Positions 1 to 9,398 of a DNA stretch of 64,000 nt are shown in pieces. Within the stretch, counting starts at the first letter, position 1. Each line of letters begins with the position of its first letter. The stretch is from contig NZ_MSZX01000018.1 in assembly GCF_002021565.1 (NCBI RefSeq), forward strand, positions 27 to 64,026. The letters run 5' to 3'. The notes beneath the pieces were generated by a model. It did no database searches and had not been told where the DNA came from. It saw nothing but the letters and a program-made list of their open reading frames with translations. Source of the stretch: Paenibacillus selenitireducens (GTDB taxonomy: Bacteria; Bacillota; Bacilli; Paenibacillales; Paenibacillaceae). The translations under genes and the position numbers were made by a program.

Positions 1-149
1 CACTAGGGTTCGACCGTCGTTAAGTGAATCGTGCGATGAAGTGCACGATGGAACCCGACGAGCGTCCCGAGGATTGCTCGAGTGGCCCCTGTATGGGGGG
101 AGCGAGATCGAGGGAGTATTCCCATCACCCGCTCCAGTATGTAAATAAT

Positions 150-176
150 AGCCACCTACGGGTGGCTTTTTTTATT
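150..176 (+). terminator. Intrinsic terminator, unit 1
   Basis: A GCCACC/GGTGGC stem with a 4-5 nt loop is followed directly by seven T residues. It closes the first tandem unit. Confidence 0.85.
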
Positions 177-351
177 TGAGCGGAAGTTGTGTGGGAAGAG
201 AACCCACTAGGGTTCGACCGTCGTTAAGTGAATCGTGCGATGAAGTGCACGATGGAACCCGACGAGCATCCCGAGGATTGCTCGAGTGGCCCCTGTATGG
301 GGGCAACGAGATCGAGGGAGTATTCCCATCACCCGCTCCAGTATATAAATG

Positions 352-378
352 ATAGCCACCTACGGGTGGCTTTTTTTA
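352..378 (+). terminator. Intrinsic terminator, unit 2
   Basis: Same GCCACC/GGTGGC stem and T run as in unit 1. Confidence 0.85.
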
Positions 379-558
379 TTTGAGCGGAAGTTGTGTGGGA
401 AGAGAACCCACCAAGGGTTCGACCGTCGTTAAGTAAAATCGTGCGATGAAGTGCACGATGGAACCCGACGAGCGTCCCGAAGATTGCTCGAGTGGCCCCT
501 GTATGGGGGCAACGAGATTGAGAGAGTATTCCCATCACCCGCTCCAGTATATAAATGA

Positions 559-585
559 TAACCACCAACGGGTGGATTTTTTTAA
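559..585 (+). terminator. Intrinsic terminator, unit 3 (slightly degraded)
   Basis: The stem has lost its outer G-C pair (ACCACC/GGTGGA) but keeps five pairs and the T run. Confidence 0.75.
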
Positions 586-658
586 TTGAGCGGAAGTTGA
601 TGTGCGTGCAAATGTTGAATGCCCGGGTTTTTCGTAGGTACACGGAACAGATCTCGGC

Positions 659-1004
659 GTGACATCTTCAACCGATGGCGGGATAAGCTGGACGTATCGG
701 GGGACATTAAATGGGTTGGAATGCTGCATGTATGGTTGCGTTCGTATTCTTGATCAACCAGGCTCGCGTACAGATGATGGAGCCAGAGTAAACTATGCAG
801 ATATGCATGCCCCAAGTGGACGAAGCATTTATTTTCTATTTTAGAGCGGGATGTTCATTTCCTTCCGTTATATGCGAACATCGCTGCAAGTGGCCCAATC
901 AGAGATAATTGATGGTCAATTACGTTATGATCGGAACAAAAATTTTCACTTTGAAATTCGTGTCGATGGACGTATAAACGCTGTATATAATGGAAGCGAT
1001 TAAC
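659..1004 (+). pseudogene. Decayed gene remnant, possibly glycoside-hydrolase-like
   Basis: Two protein-like stretches lie in different frames. The first (659-844) reads STDGGISWTYRG, the kind of strand seen in beta-propeller glycosidases, and MHAPSGRSIYF, which resembles the MHAPS/WAPD strand of GH43-type enzymes. The second (about 886-1004) reads EIIDGQLRYDRNKNF and ends in a stop. A frameshift and lost ends explain this better than two small genes. The family assignment is weak. Confidence 0.4.
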
Positions 1005-1208
1005 CTCTTGCTGCTCTAGATGTCACGCGAATGGCATCAGGGCAGCTTTTGTATTCCTTTAGCTGGAAGGTGTTAGAAATGTCATGAATATACATGAATA
1101 TTAATCCTTTATTTTATAATAAAAGTAAAGATTTTCGTGTCGATTTATAGTATTATGTTTAGAAAGCCAAATTTTTGTATGGAAAATACGATGGATAGGG
1201 GGATAACA

Positions 1209-4001
1209 ATGACTGAGACAGATTTGACCGCCAACAAAACAAACTCAAACAATTTACTTCGTCGTGACGTGCGGTTTCTTGGGAACATATTGGGTGAAGT
1301 GCTTGTCCATCAAGGTGGCAATGAACTTCTTAATATAGTGGAAAAGGTCCGTGAATTGAGTAAATCACTTCGCGCGGGCTTCATACCAGAACTATACGAT
1401 GAATTTAAACGAGTTATTATGTCGCTAAATCCGGAAATTCGACATCAAGTGATTCGAGCTTTCGCGATTTATTTTCAGCTTGTTAACATTGCAGAACAGA
1501 ATCACCGGATTCGTCGCAAACGTGACTATGAACGTTCAGCAGGGGAAGCGATTCAACCAGGATCCATTGAGAGTGTCATACTTTCCTTGAAAGAAAGCAA
1601 AATTCCTTACGAGGAAGTACAAGACATCATCGCAGGTATTTCGCTTGAACTTGTCATGACAGCCCATCCGACGGAAGCTATGCGTCGTGCGATTCTAGAC
1701 ATCCATAAACGGATCTCGGAAGACGTGATGCAGTTAGATAACCCGAATTTAACCTTCCGTGAGCGCGAACTCTTACGAGAGAAGCTGCTTAACGAAGTAT
1801 TGACCCTATGGCAAACGGATGAACTTCGTGATCGTAAACCTACGGTACTGGATGAAGTTCGTAACGGACTCTATTTCTTCCACGAAACTTTATTTGAAGT
1901 CCTGCCGGATGTATATCAAGAGCTTGAACGCTGCTTATCGAAATACTATCCAGCTCACCAATGGCATGTACCTACTTACTTACGTTTTGGATCATGGATT
2001 GGTGGTGACCGTGACGGCAACCCATCTGTTACCTCGGATGTAACGTGGGAAGCACTTAAGATGCATCGTCAATTGGTTATCTTCAAATACGAGCAGGTTT
2101 TAAAAGAACTCATTCGCACCATGTCCTTCAGTCTTGGTGTTATTGAAGTATCAGAAGAGCTAAAAGCCTCGATTGAAACAGATCGGGAAAACATAGAAAC
2201 AAAACGATTGGATTTCTGGCATAACGAGAAAGAACCGTATCGTGTGAAGCTCTCCTATATGATTGATAAGCTTTCGAATGTGCTGGATGAGACAACGAAA
2301 GGAACGGCTCTTCGTTATAACTCACCGCAGGAATTTATTCAAGAATTGATGATCATTGACCGCAGCTTACGTTATCACTATGCAGATTTCGTCGCGGATA
2401 CACATATTCAGAAGCTGATTCGCCAAATCGAATTGTTCGGATTCCATATGTCTAAGCTGGATATCCGTCAACATAGTCAAGAACATGAGAATGCGATGAC
2501 TGAAATTTTGTCACATATGCATATCGTTGATGATTATAGTTCCTTGTCGGAAGAAGAGAAGATCGAGCTTCTGAATCGCGTATTGAACGATCCTCGTCCA
2601 TTGACGTCGATTCATATCAAATACAGCGATTCGACCAATGAATGCCTAGATGTATACCGTACGGTATACAAAGCGCAACAAGAGTTCGGGGTCAATTGTA
2701 TCTCGAGCTACTTGATCAGTATGACGCAAGGTGCAAGCGATATGCTTGAAGTTATGGTATTTGCTAAAGAAGTGGGCTTATTTAAGAAGCATAAAGACGG
2801 AAGAATTCGTTGTACAATTCAAGCCGTACCTTTATTCGAGACGATCGATGATTTGCATGAAGCACCATCTATTATGAAGACATTATTCGGATTGCCGATC
2901 TATCGTGAAGGCGTTACTGCGATGAACGATCAGCAAGAAATTATGTTGGGTTATTCCGATAGTAATAAAGATGGCGGCGTGGTTACAGCGAACTGGGAAC
3001 TGCGAGTTGCATTGAAGGATATTACAGCTGCTGCTGAGGAATACGGCGTGAAGTTGAAATTCTTCCATGGACGCGGAGGTTCTTTGGGACGTGGAGGCAT
3101 GCCGTTAAATCGTAGTATCATGGCTCAACCACCGCATACGGTTGGAGCGGGTATTAAGATTACGGAGCAAGGTGAGGTACTATCCTCTCGTTACTCCATG
3201 CAAGGAATCGCGTACCGTAGTCTTGAGCAAGCAACATCAGCTCTGATTACTGCTGCATTATGTGCTCGTCAACCGGAGACGGACGAGAATGAAGCCGCGT
3301 GGGAAGAGATCGTACGGAACATGTCTGTCGTTGCGCAGGATAAATACCAAGATCTGATTTTCCGTGATCCTGATTTCTTAACCTATTTCAAAGAGTCCAC
3401 ACCACTGCCTGAAGTGGGTGAATTAAATATTGGGTCTCGTCCTTCCAAACGGAAGAACAGTGACCGATTTGAAGATTTACGCGCCATTCCATGGGTATTT
3501 GCATGGACACAGAGCCGCTATTTAATGCCGGCATGGTATGCGGCAGGTACGGGCTTGCAAAGCTTCTATCAGAACAAAGAAGAGAACCTTCAAGTTCTTC
3601 GGGACATGTATGAGAACTTCTCCTTCTTCCGTTCCTTGATCGACGGCTTGCAAATGGCTCTTGCCAAAGCCGATTTGATTATTGCTAAAGAATATGCAGG
3701 GATGCTTAAGGATGATGTTGTTCGCGAACGTATTTTCACATCCATTGAAGAAGAATTTAATTTGACTTCATCGTTGATTCTGAAAATTACGGGACAACAA
3801 GAAATCCTTGATAACTCTCGTGTGATTCAAGAGTCGATTCGACTCCGTAATCCTTATGTTGATCCACTTAGCTATTTGCAGGTGCAATTGCTAACGGAAT
3901 TACGCTCATTGCGTGATCAAGGAGAAGATGATCCAGATCTGCTCCGTGAAGTCCTATTGACGATTAACGGAATTGCCGCAGGCTTGCGGAATACAGGCTG
4001 A
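1209..4001 (+). CDS. ppc: Phosphoenolpyruvate carboxylase
   Basis: Carboxylates phosphoenolpyruvate with bicarbonate to oxaloacetate, refilling the TCA cycle; cytosolic. The 930-residue length is normal. Signatures in order: catalytic His near residue 153 in VMTAHPTEA, GGDRDGNP near 265, GYSDSNKDGG, the glycine/arginine loop FHGRGGSLGRGG near 619, and the invariant C-terminal RNTG. The start at 1209 follows AGGGGG by a few bases; an in-frame GTG at 1137 would add 24 residues but has no ribosome site. It stands alone, followed by a probable terminator. In the family the C-terminal tail carries allosteric inhibition by aspartate or malate. Confidence 0.97.
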   Translation: MTETDLTANKTNSNNLLRRDVRFLGNILGEVLVHQGGNELLNIVEKVRELSKSLRAGFIPELYDEFKRVIMSLNPEIRHQVIRAFAIYFQLVNIAEQNHRIRRKRDYERSAGEAIQPGSIESVILSLKESKIPYEEVQDIIAGISLELVMTAHPTEAMRRAILDIHKRISEDVMQLDNPNLTFRERELLREKLLNEVLTLWQTDELRDRKPTVLDEVRNGLYFFHETLFEVLPDVYQELERCLSKYYPAHQWHVPTYLRFGSWIGGDRDGNPSVTSDVTWEALKMHRQLVIFKYEQVLKELIRTMSFSLGVIEVSEELKASIETDRENIETKRLDFWHNEKEPYRVKLSYMIDKLSNVLDETTKGTALRYNSPQEFIQELMIIDRSLRYHYADFVADTHIQKLIRQIELFGFHMSKLDIRQHSQEHENAMTEILSHMHIVDDYSSLSEEEKIELLNRVLNDPRPLTSIHIKYSDSTNECLDVYRTVYKAQQEFGVNCISSYLISMTQGASDMLEVMVFAKEVGLFKKHKDGRIRCTIQAVPLFETIDDLHEAPSIMKTLFGLPIYREGVTAMNDQQEIMLGYSDSNKDGGVVTANWELRVALKDITAAAEEYGVKLKFFHGRGGSLGRGGMPLNRSIMAQPPHTVGAGIKITEQGEVLSSRYSMQGIAYRSLEQATSALITAALCARQPETDENEAAWEEIVRNMSVVAQDKYQDLIFRDPDFLTYFKESTPLPEVGELNIGSRPSKRKNSDRFEDLRAIPWVFAWTQSRYLMPAWYAAGTGLQSFYQNKEENLQVLRDMYENFSFFRSLIDGLQMALAKADLIIAKEYAGMLKDDVVRERIFTSIEEEFNLTSSLILKITGQQEILDNSRVIQESIRLRNPYVDPLSYLQVQLLTELRSLRDQGEDDPDLLREVLLTINGIAAGLRNTG

Positions 4002-4034
4002 TCTATCATTCTTCGCTTCATGAACAATCCATGG

Positions 4035-4075
4035 CCGAGTGTTCGTTCCTGAGGGGACGGGACTCGGTTTTCTTC
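4035..4075 (+). terminator. Probable terminator after ppc
   Basis: CCGAGT (4035-4040) pairs with ACTCGG (4062-4067) around a partly paired interior, followed by TTTTC. Confidence 0.5.
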
Positions 4076-4188
4076 ATATGATATGAATCTGCTTTTTCGT
4101 GTGAGGATGCACCTTGCAATTTCCAATGGCGTGGATTACCATTTAATATTATTGCCTTTTTTTATGATGTGGAAGTGAGGGGTTTACA

Positions 4189-4746
4189 CTGGAAACACGA
4201 CTCGCTTTGCTGGCACGCAAAGGTGACCAGCGGGCATTTGCAGAACTCGTTGAACTCTATAAAGACAAGATATTTCACCTCGCTTATCGTATGCTGAACA
4301 ACCGACATGAAGCCGAAGACGTCGTTCAGGATACGTTCTTAAGGGTGTACAAAAATCTAGAGCGATACGATGAAAATCAAAAATTCTCAACATGGATTTA
4401 TCGAATAGGTACAAATCTGTGTATTGACCGATTACGCAAGCGGAAGCCGACGTATTCCTTAGATGCCGAAATGAATGATCAGGAAGGGATCGACGGTTAT
4501 GCGATGATTCCGAGTGAAGACCGTACACCAGAGACGGAATATATGTTGTCTGAGACGCAGCAGATGATCCGCCAAGCGATTGACAGTCTGCCTGCCAAAT
4601 ATAAGACGGTTATGGTACTACGCTACATGCAGGAACTATCATTACAAGAGATTAGTGATGTATTGGACATGCCGGTGACGACGATTAAGACACGTGTACA
4701 CCGTGGGCGGGAGTTTTTACGCAAAAAATTAGAACGCAAATTATAA
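4189..4746 (+). CDS. sigW: ECF RNA polymerase sigma factor SigW
   Basis: Group 4 sigma factor for envelope stress. Region 2 is clear (RAFAELVELYKDKIFHLAYRML, then EAEDVVQDTFLRVYKN) and region 4 ends in a helix-turn-helix (SLQEISDVLDMPVTTIKTR, VHRGR). No ATG fits: a CTG at 4189 sits six bases after AGTGAGGGG and gives 185 residues, close to the B. subtilis protein; a TTG at 4207 is the alternative. The next gene encodes its zinc-binding anti-sigma factor. The non-ATG start may lower its yield relative to the anti-sigma factor. Identity as SigW rather than another ECF factor rests on the rsiW-cdaA-cdaR-glmM neighbourhood. Confidence 0.92.
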   Translation: METRLALLARKGDQRAFAELVELYKDKIFHLAYRMLNNRHEAEDVVQDTFLRVYKNLERYDENQKFSTWIYRIGTNLCIDRLRKRKPTYSLDAEMNDQEGIDGYAMIPSEDRTPETEYMLSETQQMIRQAIDSLPAKYKTVMVLRYMQELSLQEISDVLDMPVTTIKTRVHRGREFLRKKLERKL

Positions 4747-4819
4747 CTTCTTGGATTCGAAAATAGCTGAAGCGTTTGCATCGTTCATATATATGGGAAA
4801 AACAAACAATTTAAATTTT

Positions 4820-4845
4820 TGAAACAATATTGAAGCCAGTACGTA
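4820..4845 (+). promoter_or_regulatory. SigW-type ECF promoter upstream of rsiW
   Basis: TGAAAC (4820-4825), a 16-bp spacer and CGTA (4842-4845) match the SigW -35/-10 consensus exactly, about 50 bp before the rsiW start and inside the sigW-rsiW gap. No such site is seen before sigW. Confidence 0.75.
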
Positions 4846-4896
4846 TTTTAAAGTATCGGTATACTGAGCATAATGATGTGAAAGGAATGGCTCCTT

Positions 4897-5514
4897 ATGG
4901 ATTGCAAACAGGCCCTCTCTTTAATGCATGACTATATGGATAATGAGTTGGCACCCAATCAAGTATTGCTGTTAAAAGAGCATTTTGCGGTTTGCCCTGC
5001 GTGTACGGAGCGCTATGATCAGTTGGAACGTACTGAAATGATGCTTTTTGGCATCAAAACGCAACGTATTGAACCGATGGCAGATTTTGTAACTGCAAAT
5101 ATTATGGCTTCTTTACCAAAAAAGACAAAACAACGAGTTTGGTTGCGATGGGTGAAGAATCACCCTGCCATTACGGTAGCTGCCATGTTTGTTATGGTCA
5201 TGTTTATTAGTGCACTAAGCTTCTGGAATCAAGATCGCGAATTAATGGTGAAAGGTCCAGACCTCGATAAGCTCATTATAGAAGGGGATAAGGTGATTGT
5301 TCCGAAAGGCCATGTCGTCGCTGGCGATTTGACGGTTCAGAACGGTCAGGCTGAAGTATATGGAGAAGTGAACGGGAACCTCACGGTCATTGAAGGATCG
5401 ATGAATCTTGCGTCTACTGCACATATTTCAGGCCAGGTCACCAAGATTGATGAAGCGATGAGTTGGTTGTGGTATAGGATCACCCACATGTTCTCCGGAG
5501 TAGCATATAATTAG
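4897..5514 (+). CDS. rsiW: Anti-sigma-W factor RsiW
   Basis: Single-pass membrane protein that holds SigW inactive until regulated proteolysis releases it. The N-terminus carries the zinc anti-sigma motif His-x3-Cys-x2-Cys (HFAVCPAC, residues ~30-37) with an upstream Cys at position 3. A transmembrane helix follows at about 91-110 (AITVAAMFVMVMFISAL). The extracytoplasmic part has short beta-helix-like repeats (GDLTVQNG, GNLTVIEG), also typical of the family. 205 residues, as expected. AAAGGA lies upstream of the ATG. Probably transcribed with sigW and also from the SigW-type promoter at 4820. Confidence 0.95.
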   Translation: MDCKQALSLMHDYMDNELAPNQVLLLKEHFAVCPACTERYDQLERTEMMLFGIKTQRIEPMADFVTANIMASLPKKTKQRVWLRWVKNHPAITVAAMFVMVMFISALSFWNQDRELMVKGPDLDKLIIEGDKVIVPKGHVVAGDLTVQNGQAEVYGEVNGNLTVIEGSMNLASTAHISGQVTKIDEAMSWLWYRITHMFSGVAYN

Positions 5515-5520
5515 ACTGAC

Positions 5521-5555
5521 AAACCTCTCTTTGTTGATGAAGAGAGGTTTTTTTA
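5521..5555 (+). terminator. Intrinsic terminator after rsiW
   Basis: AAACCTCTCT pairs with AGAGAGGTTT across a 10-nt loop, followed by a T run. Confidence 0.9.
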
Positions 5556-5658
5556 CGATTTTATCAATAAAGAGGAATTAATCGAACTTGCAACGAAAAG
5601 GATATAGTTATAACCTAGAGATATAGATACAGAAATAGGTTCAGTGCGGGGGTACAGC

Positions 5659-6483
5659 ATGGATTATTTTACAAACTTAACATGGAAAGAATCCATTAAA
5701 GATATTATCGATATCCTTATCGTAGGATATGTCATTTATAAACTCATCGAATTAGTGCGCGGAACACGGGCCGTACAGCTGCTGAAAGGGATCTTTGTGC
5801 TTGTGATCACATGGGGTCTCAGTACGTGGTTTAATTTGTATACCCTCAAATGGTTGATGAACCAGATGTTCACCTTTGGGGTCGTATCCGTGTTGATTAT
5901 TTTCCAGCCGGAATTACGCCGCGCCTTAGAGCAATTGGGTCGAGGTAAATTATTCAGTCGATCATCGATCCCAGATGCGGATGTAAGTCGATCGATTAAT
6001 GAATTGATTAAAGCTGTAAATTACTTAGCGAAGCGAAAAATAGGGGCATTAATTGTCTTTGAACGAGACACAGGCCTTAATGAATATACGGAATCAGGCA
6101 TTAAGATGGAATCGCGGATGAGTTCCGAACTGTTAATCAATATCTTCATTCCGAACACCCCGTTGCATGACGGAGCAGTTATTTTGCGTGGGGGGCAAAT
6201 TGCGGCTGCAGCCTGCTATTTACCGCTGTCTGAGAATCCATTTATTAGTAAGGAGCTTGGAACACGCCATCGGGCTGCGATTGGGATCAGTGAAGTAACA
6301 GATGCCATTTCAGTGGTTGTATCGGAGGAAACAGGACAAGTATCTCTCGCTATCAATGGATTGGTTGTACGGGATATCAAGGAAGAATCATTAATTTCTA
6401 AGTTATATACGGAGCTGACACCAAAACCGAAGATCTCGGATAAGACACCTTTCTGGAAGCGGAAAGGAGACCAAAATGGATAA
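5659..6483 (+). CDS. cdaA: Diadenylate cyclase CdaA (DisA_N domain)
   Basis: Makes the second messenger cyclic di-AMP from two ATP at the membrane. Three transmembrane helices fill residues ~12-85, followed by the cyclase domain with both hallmark motifs: DGA (LHDGAVILRGG, ~170) and RHR (GTRHRAAIGIS, ~205). 274 residues, matching CdaA. The ATG at 5659 is preceded by GGGGGT; a GTG at 5644 is less likely. Its stop overlaps the cdaR start, so the two are coupled, and glmM follows: the conserved cdaA-cdaR-glmM module, in which GlmM can bind and restrain CdaA. Confidence 0.97.
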   Translation: MDYFTNLTWKESIKDIIDILIVGYVIYKLIELVRGTRAVQLLKGIFVLVITWGLSTWFNLYTLKWLMNQMFTFGVVSVLIIFQPELRRALEQLGRGKLFSRSSIPDADVSRSINELIKAVNYLAKRKIGALIVFERDTGLNEYTESGIKMESRMSSELLINIFIPNTPLHDGAVILRGGQIAAAACYLPLSENPFISKELGTRHRAAIGISEVTDAISVVVSEETGQVSLAINGLVVRDIKEESLISKLYTELTPKPKISDKTPFWKRKGDQNG

Positions 6484-7864
6484 ATGGTTAAATAATTCAA
6501 ATTTTTCCAAAGTCATTGCTTTAGTACTAGCTATTATACTGTGGGCCATTGTACATTTAGATGATACGGCGGCGCCGCCGCAAGTGGCCTCCTTAATCGA
6601 TGTTAAAGTGATTGATGATGTGAAGATTCAGACTGTCGGACTAGATAGCAGTCGTTTTATACTGCATAAAATCACGCCAGAAGTCGTTCGCATTCAAGTG
6701 AAAGGGAAAACTTCTGCGCTTACTTCCGCCATGCCGGAAGATTATCGGGTGAAGCTGGATGTTACCGGATTAGACGAAGGAACGCATACGTTAAGTTTGA
6801 CCACGGAGATGCCCAAAGGGATCCAACTCATCTCGATGTCACCTTCAAGCGTCCAGGTCGAGCTGGAAGAGAGGCAAACCAAAGAGATGGATGTAAGTAT
6901 CACCACAACGGGTTCGCCTGCCAAAGGTTATACAGCTGGACAGCCGATCATCTCGCCAACCAATCGGGTACATGTGACACTACCTGCGAGTCAGATGAAA
7001 GATGTTCAATCCGTCAGCGCAACGATAAATATTGATGGTGTTGTTAATTCCGTGAAGCAGAAGCGGTTAAAGCTGACCGCGTATGATAAGACAGGGCATG
7101 AAATGAAGGATGCGATTATTACGCCGCCAGTGGTAGAGGTGGAGATACCTATTGCCAAACCGTTCAAATCGGTGCCGCTGCAGATTAATTTTGTCGGGAA
7201 ACTACCGGATGGATTGGCGATTTCATCCATTAAACAGAGCGCAAATCAAGTGGCAATCTATGGACCGCAGAATGTGCTCGACGGGATTGATTTCTACGAT
7301 TCAATACAGATTGATTTAAGTAAGCTGACCGAGACGACAACACTCTCGCTACCTCTTCCTGTTCTTGGAAAAGTTGAAAAGATTGAGCCGAGCAGTGTAA
7401 ACTTTGAAATAACGATCGTGCCTGCCGTTCAGCGTCAGTTGGATAAGGTGCCGATTACATTGAATGGTCTAAATGAGCAACTCAAAGCAACCATTCAAGA
7501 ACCTGCGAGTAAAGTGATGTCTGTGACATTAGAGGGTGCACCGGATCTTGTGAACAGCTTGAAGCCTGAAGATGTACAACTGATAGCGAATCTGAGTGAC
7601 TTGCCTCCAGGGGTGCATCAAGTCGCGCTGAAGGTGAATTCACCGAACTTTGTTCGACAGGTGAATACAGAACAGCTGTATGTGAAAGTGTTGATTGAGG
7701 ATAAGATCTCCAAACCAACAGATTCAAAGGGGCAGCCGGAGGCACCGAAGCCTCCAACAGATACCTTGCCGGTGGATACGGGAGAAACGCCGCCGCCAAC
7801 GACTGACCCGAATCCGCCTGAGACAGATCATGCTGCAAATAGCGGAACCGACATAAAGGAATAA
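6476..7864 (+). CDS. cdaR: CdaA regulatory protein CdaR (YbbR domains)
   Basis: Membrane-anchored regulator of CdaA. One N-terminal helix (IALVLAIILWAIVHL, ~13-27) anchors a long extracellular part built of about four YbbR beta domains (the recurring 'VxVxGPxxxVxxI' type of strand, e.g. VAIYGPQNVLDGI near 257). The end is a proline/threonine-rich, probably disordered tail (from ~420). 462 residues; B. subtilis CdaR has a similar length. The start overlaps the cdaA stop by eight bases, implying translational coupling. Confidence 0.94.
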   Translation: MDKWLNNSNFSKVIALVLAIILWAIVHLDDTAAPPQVASLIDVKVIDDVKIQTVGLDSSRFILHKITPEVVRIQVKGKTSALTSAMPEDYRVKLDVTGLDEGTHTLSLTTEMPKGIQLISMSPSSVQVELEERQTKEMDVSITTTGSPAKGYTAGQPIISPTNRVHVTLPASQMKDVQSVSATINIDGVVNSVKQKRLKLTAYDKTGHEMKDAIITPPVVEVEIPIAKPFKSVPLQINFVGKLPDGLAISSIKQSANQVAIYGPQNVLDGIDFYDSIQIDLSKLTETTTLSLPLPVLGKVEKIEPSSVNFEITIVPAVQRQLDKVPITLNGLNEQLKATIQEPASKVMSVTLEGAPDLVNSLKPEDVQLIANLSDLPPGVHQVALKVNSPNFVRQVNTEQLYVKVLIEDKISKPTDSKGQPEAPKPPTDTLPVDTGETPPPTTDPNPPETDHAANSGTDIKE

Positions 7865-7910
7865 GAGTACAATAAACATAATAATTTCGTATAGAGAGAG
7901 GTCGCAATAA

Positions 7911-9248
7911 ATGGGGAAATATTTTGGAACAGATGGGGTTAGAGGCGTTGCCAACCGTGAGTTGACAGCAGAACTCGCTTATAAAATCGGAAGATGCGGC
8001 GGGTATGTGCTAACGCGGCAAGCGGATAAGCCTAAAGTCATTATTGGTATGGATACACGTATTTCGGGTTATATGTTGGAATCAGCGCTTGTGGCTGGCT
8101 TGCTATCGATTGGTGCGCATGTCATCCGGATTGGTGTTGTATCGACACCAGCTGTAGCCTATCTAACACGTGTGCTGGGTGCGGATGCAGGCGTTATGAT
8201 TTCCGCATCACACAATCCGGTTGAAGATAACGGAATTAAGTTTTTTGGCGGCGATGGATATAAATTATTCGATGAGACGGAACTGGAGATCGAACGTCTG
8301 ATGGATGCGGAAGTCGATGAGTTGCCACGTCCGATTGGCGTAGATCTTGGAACCGTGACGTGGGATGATCAAGCGAAATACAAATATACGGAGTTCTTAG
8401 CATCTACCGTATCGAAGCGTTTTGAAGGATTAAAAATCGTACTAGACTGTGCGCACGGATCTGCCTATGAATTAGCGCCGAAACTGTTCCGTGATCTTGG
8501 GGCAGAGGTCATTACGATCGGGGCAGAGCCGAATGGTCTTAACATTAATGACCACTGCGGATCCACGCATCCTGAACAATTGAAGGTTGAAGTCGTGAAG
8601 CATGGTGCTGATTTAGGCTTGGCGTTCGACGGGGATGCAGACCGGTTGATTGCCGTGGATGAGAAGGGTGAAGAAGTCGACGGCGATTATATCTTGTGTA
8701 TTTGCGGAGATCGGATGAATCGTGAAGGCAAGTTGAACGATGGAACAATCGTAACGACTGTAATGAGTAACATTGGCTTCTTCAAAGCTACGGATCGTTT
8801 GAACTTGAATACAGCGCGTACGGCGGTCGGTGACCGTTACGTGATGGAGGAAATGCGTCGCGGGGGCTATAACCTAGGCGGGGAGCAATCCGGCCATGTT
8901 ATTTTCCTGGATTATATTACGACAGGCGACGGTATTCTTACGGGCATTCAATTGGTGGAAACATTGATCGAATCGGGTAAGAAGCTAAGCGATTTGAAAT
9001 CGATGATGGACAAATACCCGCAAGTGCTTGTCAATGTGCGAGTAGCAGATAAGAGCAAATATCCTCACCCTGCGATCGATGATGCCATTGCGAAGGTAGA
9101 ACGTGAACTAAGCGATAATGGACGCGTCTTAGTACGTCCTTCAGGCACAGAGTCCCTGATTCGCGTGATGGCGGAAGGTCCAGACAAAGTTCAATTGGAA
9201 TCATATGTTGCGCAAATTGTCGATACCGTGCGAGAAGCGTTAAGTTAG
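7911..9248 (+). CDS. glmM: Phosphoglucosamine mutase GlmM
   Basis: Interconverts glucosamine-6-phosphate and glucosamine-1-phosphate on the way to UDP-GlcNAc. The phosphoserine loop is ISASHNP with the active serine at residue 100. The Mg-binding loop DGDADR lies near 242, the sugar loop GGEQSGH near 325 and the phosphate-binding [12 protein letters not shown] near 410. 445 residues, normal. GAGAGAGG precedes the ATG. Last gene of the cda operon; glmS, the preceding step in the pathway, follows with its own promoter and ribozyme. Confidence 0.98.
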   Translation: MGKYFGTDGVRGVANRELTAELAYKIGRCGGYVLTRQADKPKVIIGMDTRISGYMLESALVAGLLSIGAHVIRIGVVSTPAVAYLTRVLGADAGVMISASHNPVEDNGIKFFGGDGYKLFDETELEIERLMDAEVDELPRPIGVDLGTVTWDDQAKYKYTEFLASTVSKRFEGLKIVLDCAHGSAYELAPKLFRDLGAEVITIGAEPNGLNINDHCGSTHPEQLKVEVVKHGADLGLAFDGDADRLIAVDEKGEEVDGDYILCICGDRMNREGKLNDGTIVTTVMSNIGFFKATDRLNLNTARTAVGDRYVMEEMRRGGYNLGGEQSGHVIFLDYITTGDGILTGIQLVETLIESGKKLSDLKSMMDKYPQVLVNVRVADKSKYPHPAIDDAIAKVERELSDNGRVLVRPSGTESLIRVMAEGPDKVQLESYVAQIVDTVREALS

Positions 9249-9258
9249 ATGAGAACGT

Positions 9259-9299
9259 GGGCCCTTTTGACAGCATATGTTGTTCAAAGGGCCTTTTTC
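9259..9299 (+). terminator. Intrinsic terminator after glmM
   Basis: GGCCCTTTTGA pairs with TCAAAGGGCC, followed by five T residues. Confidence 0.9.
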
Positions 9300-9320
9300 A
9301 TAGCAGGCAGGATTGACGAG

Positions 9321-9349
9321 TTGCCAAATGAGATACAGGTGTATATAAT
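9321..9349 (+). promoter_or_regulatory. Sigma-A-type promoter for the glmS transcript
   Basis: TTGCCA (9321-9326), a 17-bp spacer and TATAAT (9344-9349). It lies ~50 bp before the ribozyme cleavage site. Confidence 0.75.
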
Positions 9350-9398
9350 AGCTAGTATGATTTCAGAAGGAAAGGCAGGGTAGAGGTTGGATCCATTA

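Larger units (their letters stand above)
1..600 (+). repeat. Three tandem ~204-bp units, likely structured small RNAs
   Basis: Units begin at 1, 205 and 409 with near-identical sequence; the first may begin before the window and the third loses similarity near 600. In each unit GGGTTC pairs with GAACCC around an inner hairpin (ATCGTGC/GCACGAT); then come CGAGC/GCTCG, a CCCC-TGTAT-GGGG hairpin and a terminator hairpin with a T run. A short GTGGG/CCCAC hairpin lies at the unit boundary. There is no open reading frame shared by the units. Differences between copies fall mostly outside the stems. I do not recognise the family; the orientation is set by the terminators. Non-coding RNA is an inference from structure. 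Confidence 0.7.

Noticed and set aside
1-600. T-box or CRISPR reading of the repeats
   Set aside because: TGGAACC and CGTCCC recall T-box elements, but they are not followed by a terminator at the right place and no aminoacyl-tRNA or amino-acid gene follows. Units of 204 bp without spacers exclude CRISPR.
1137-1208. Longer N-terminus for PEP carboxylase
   Set aside because: The GTG start at 1137 has no ribosome site and the extra residues do not match the family; the ATG at 1209 has AGGGGG.
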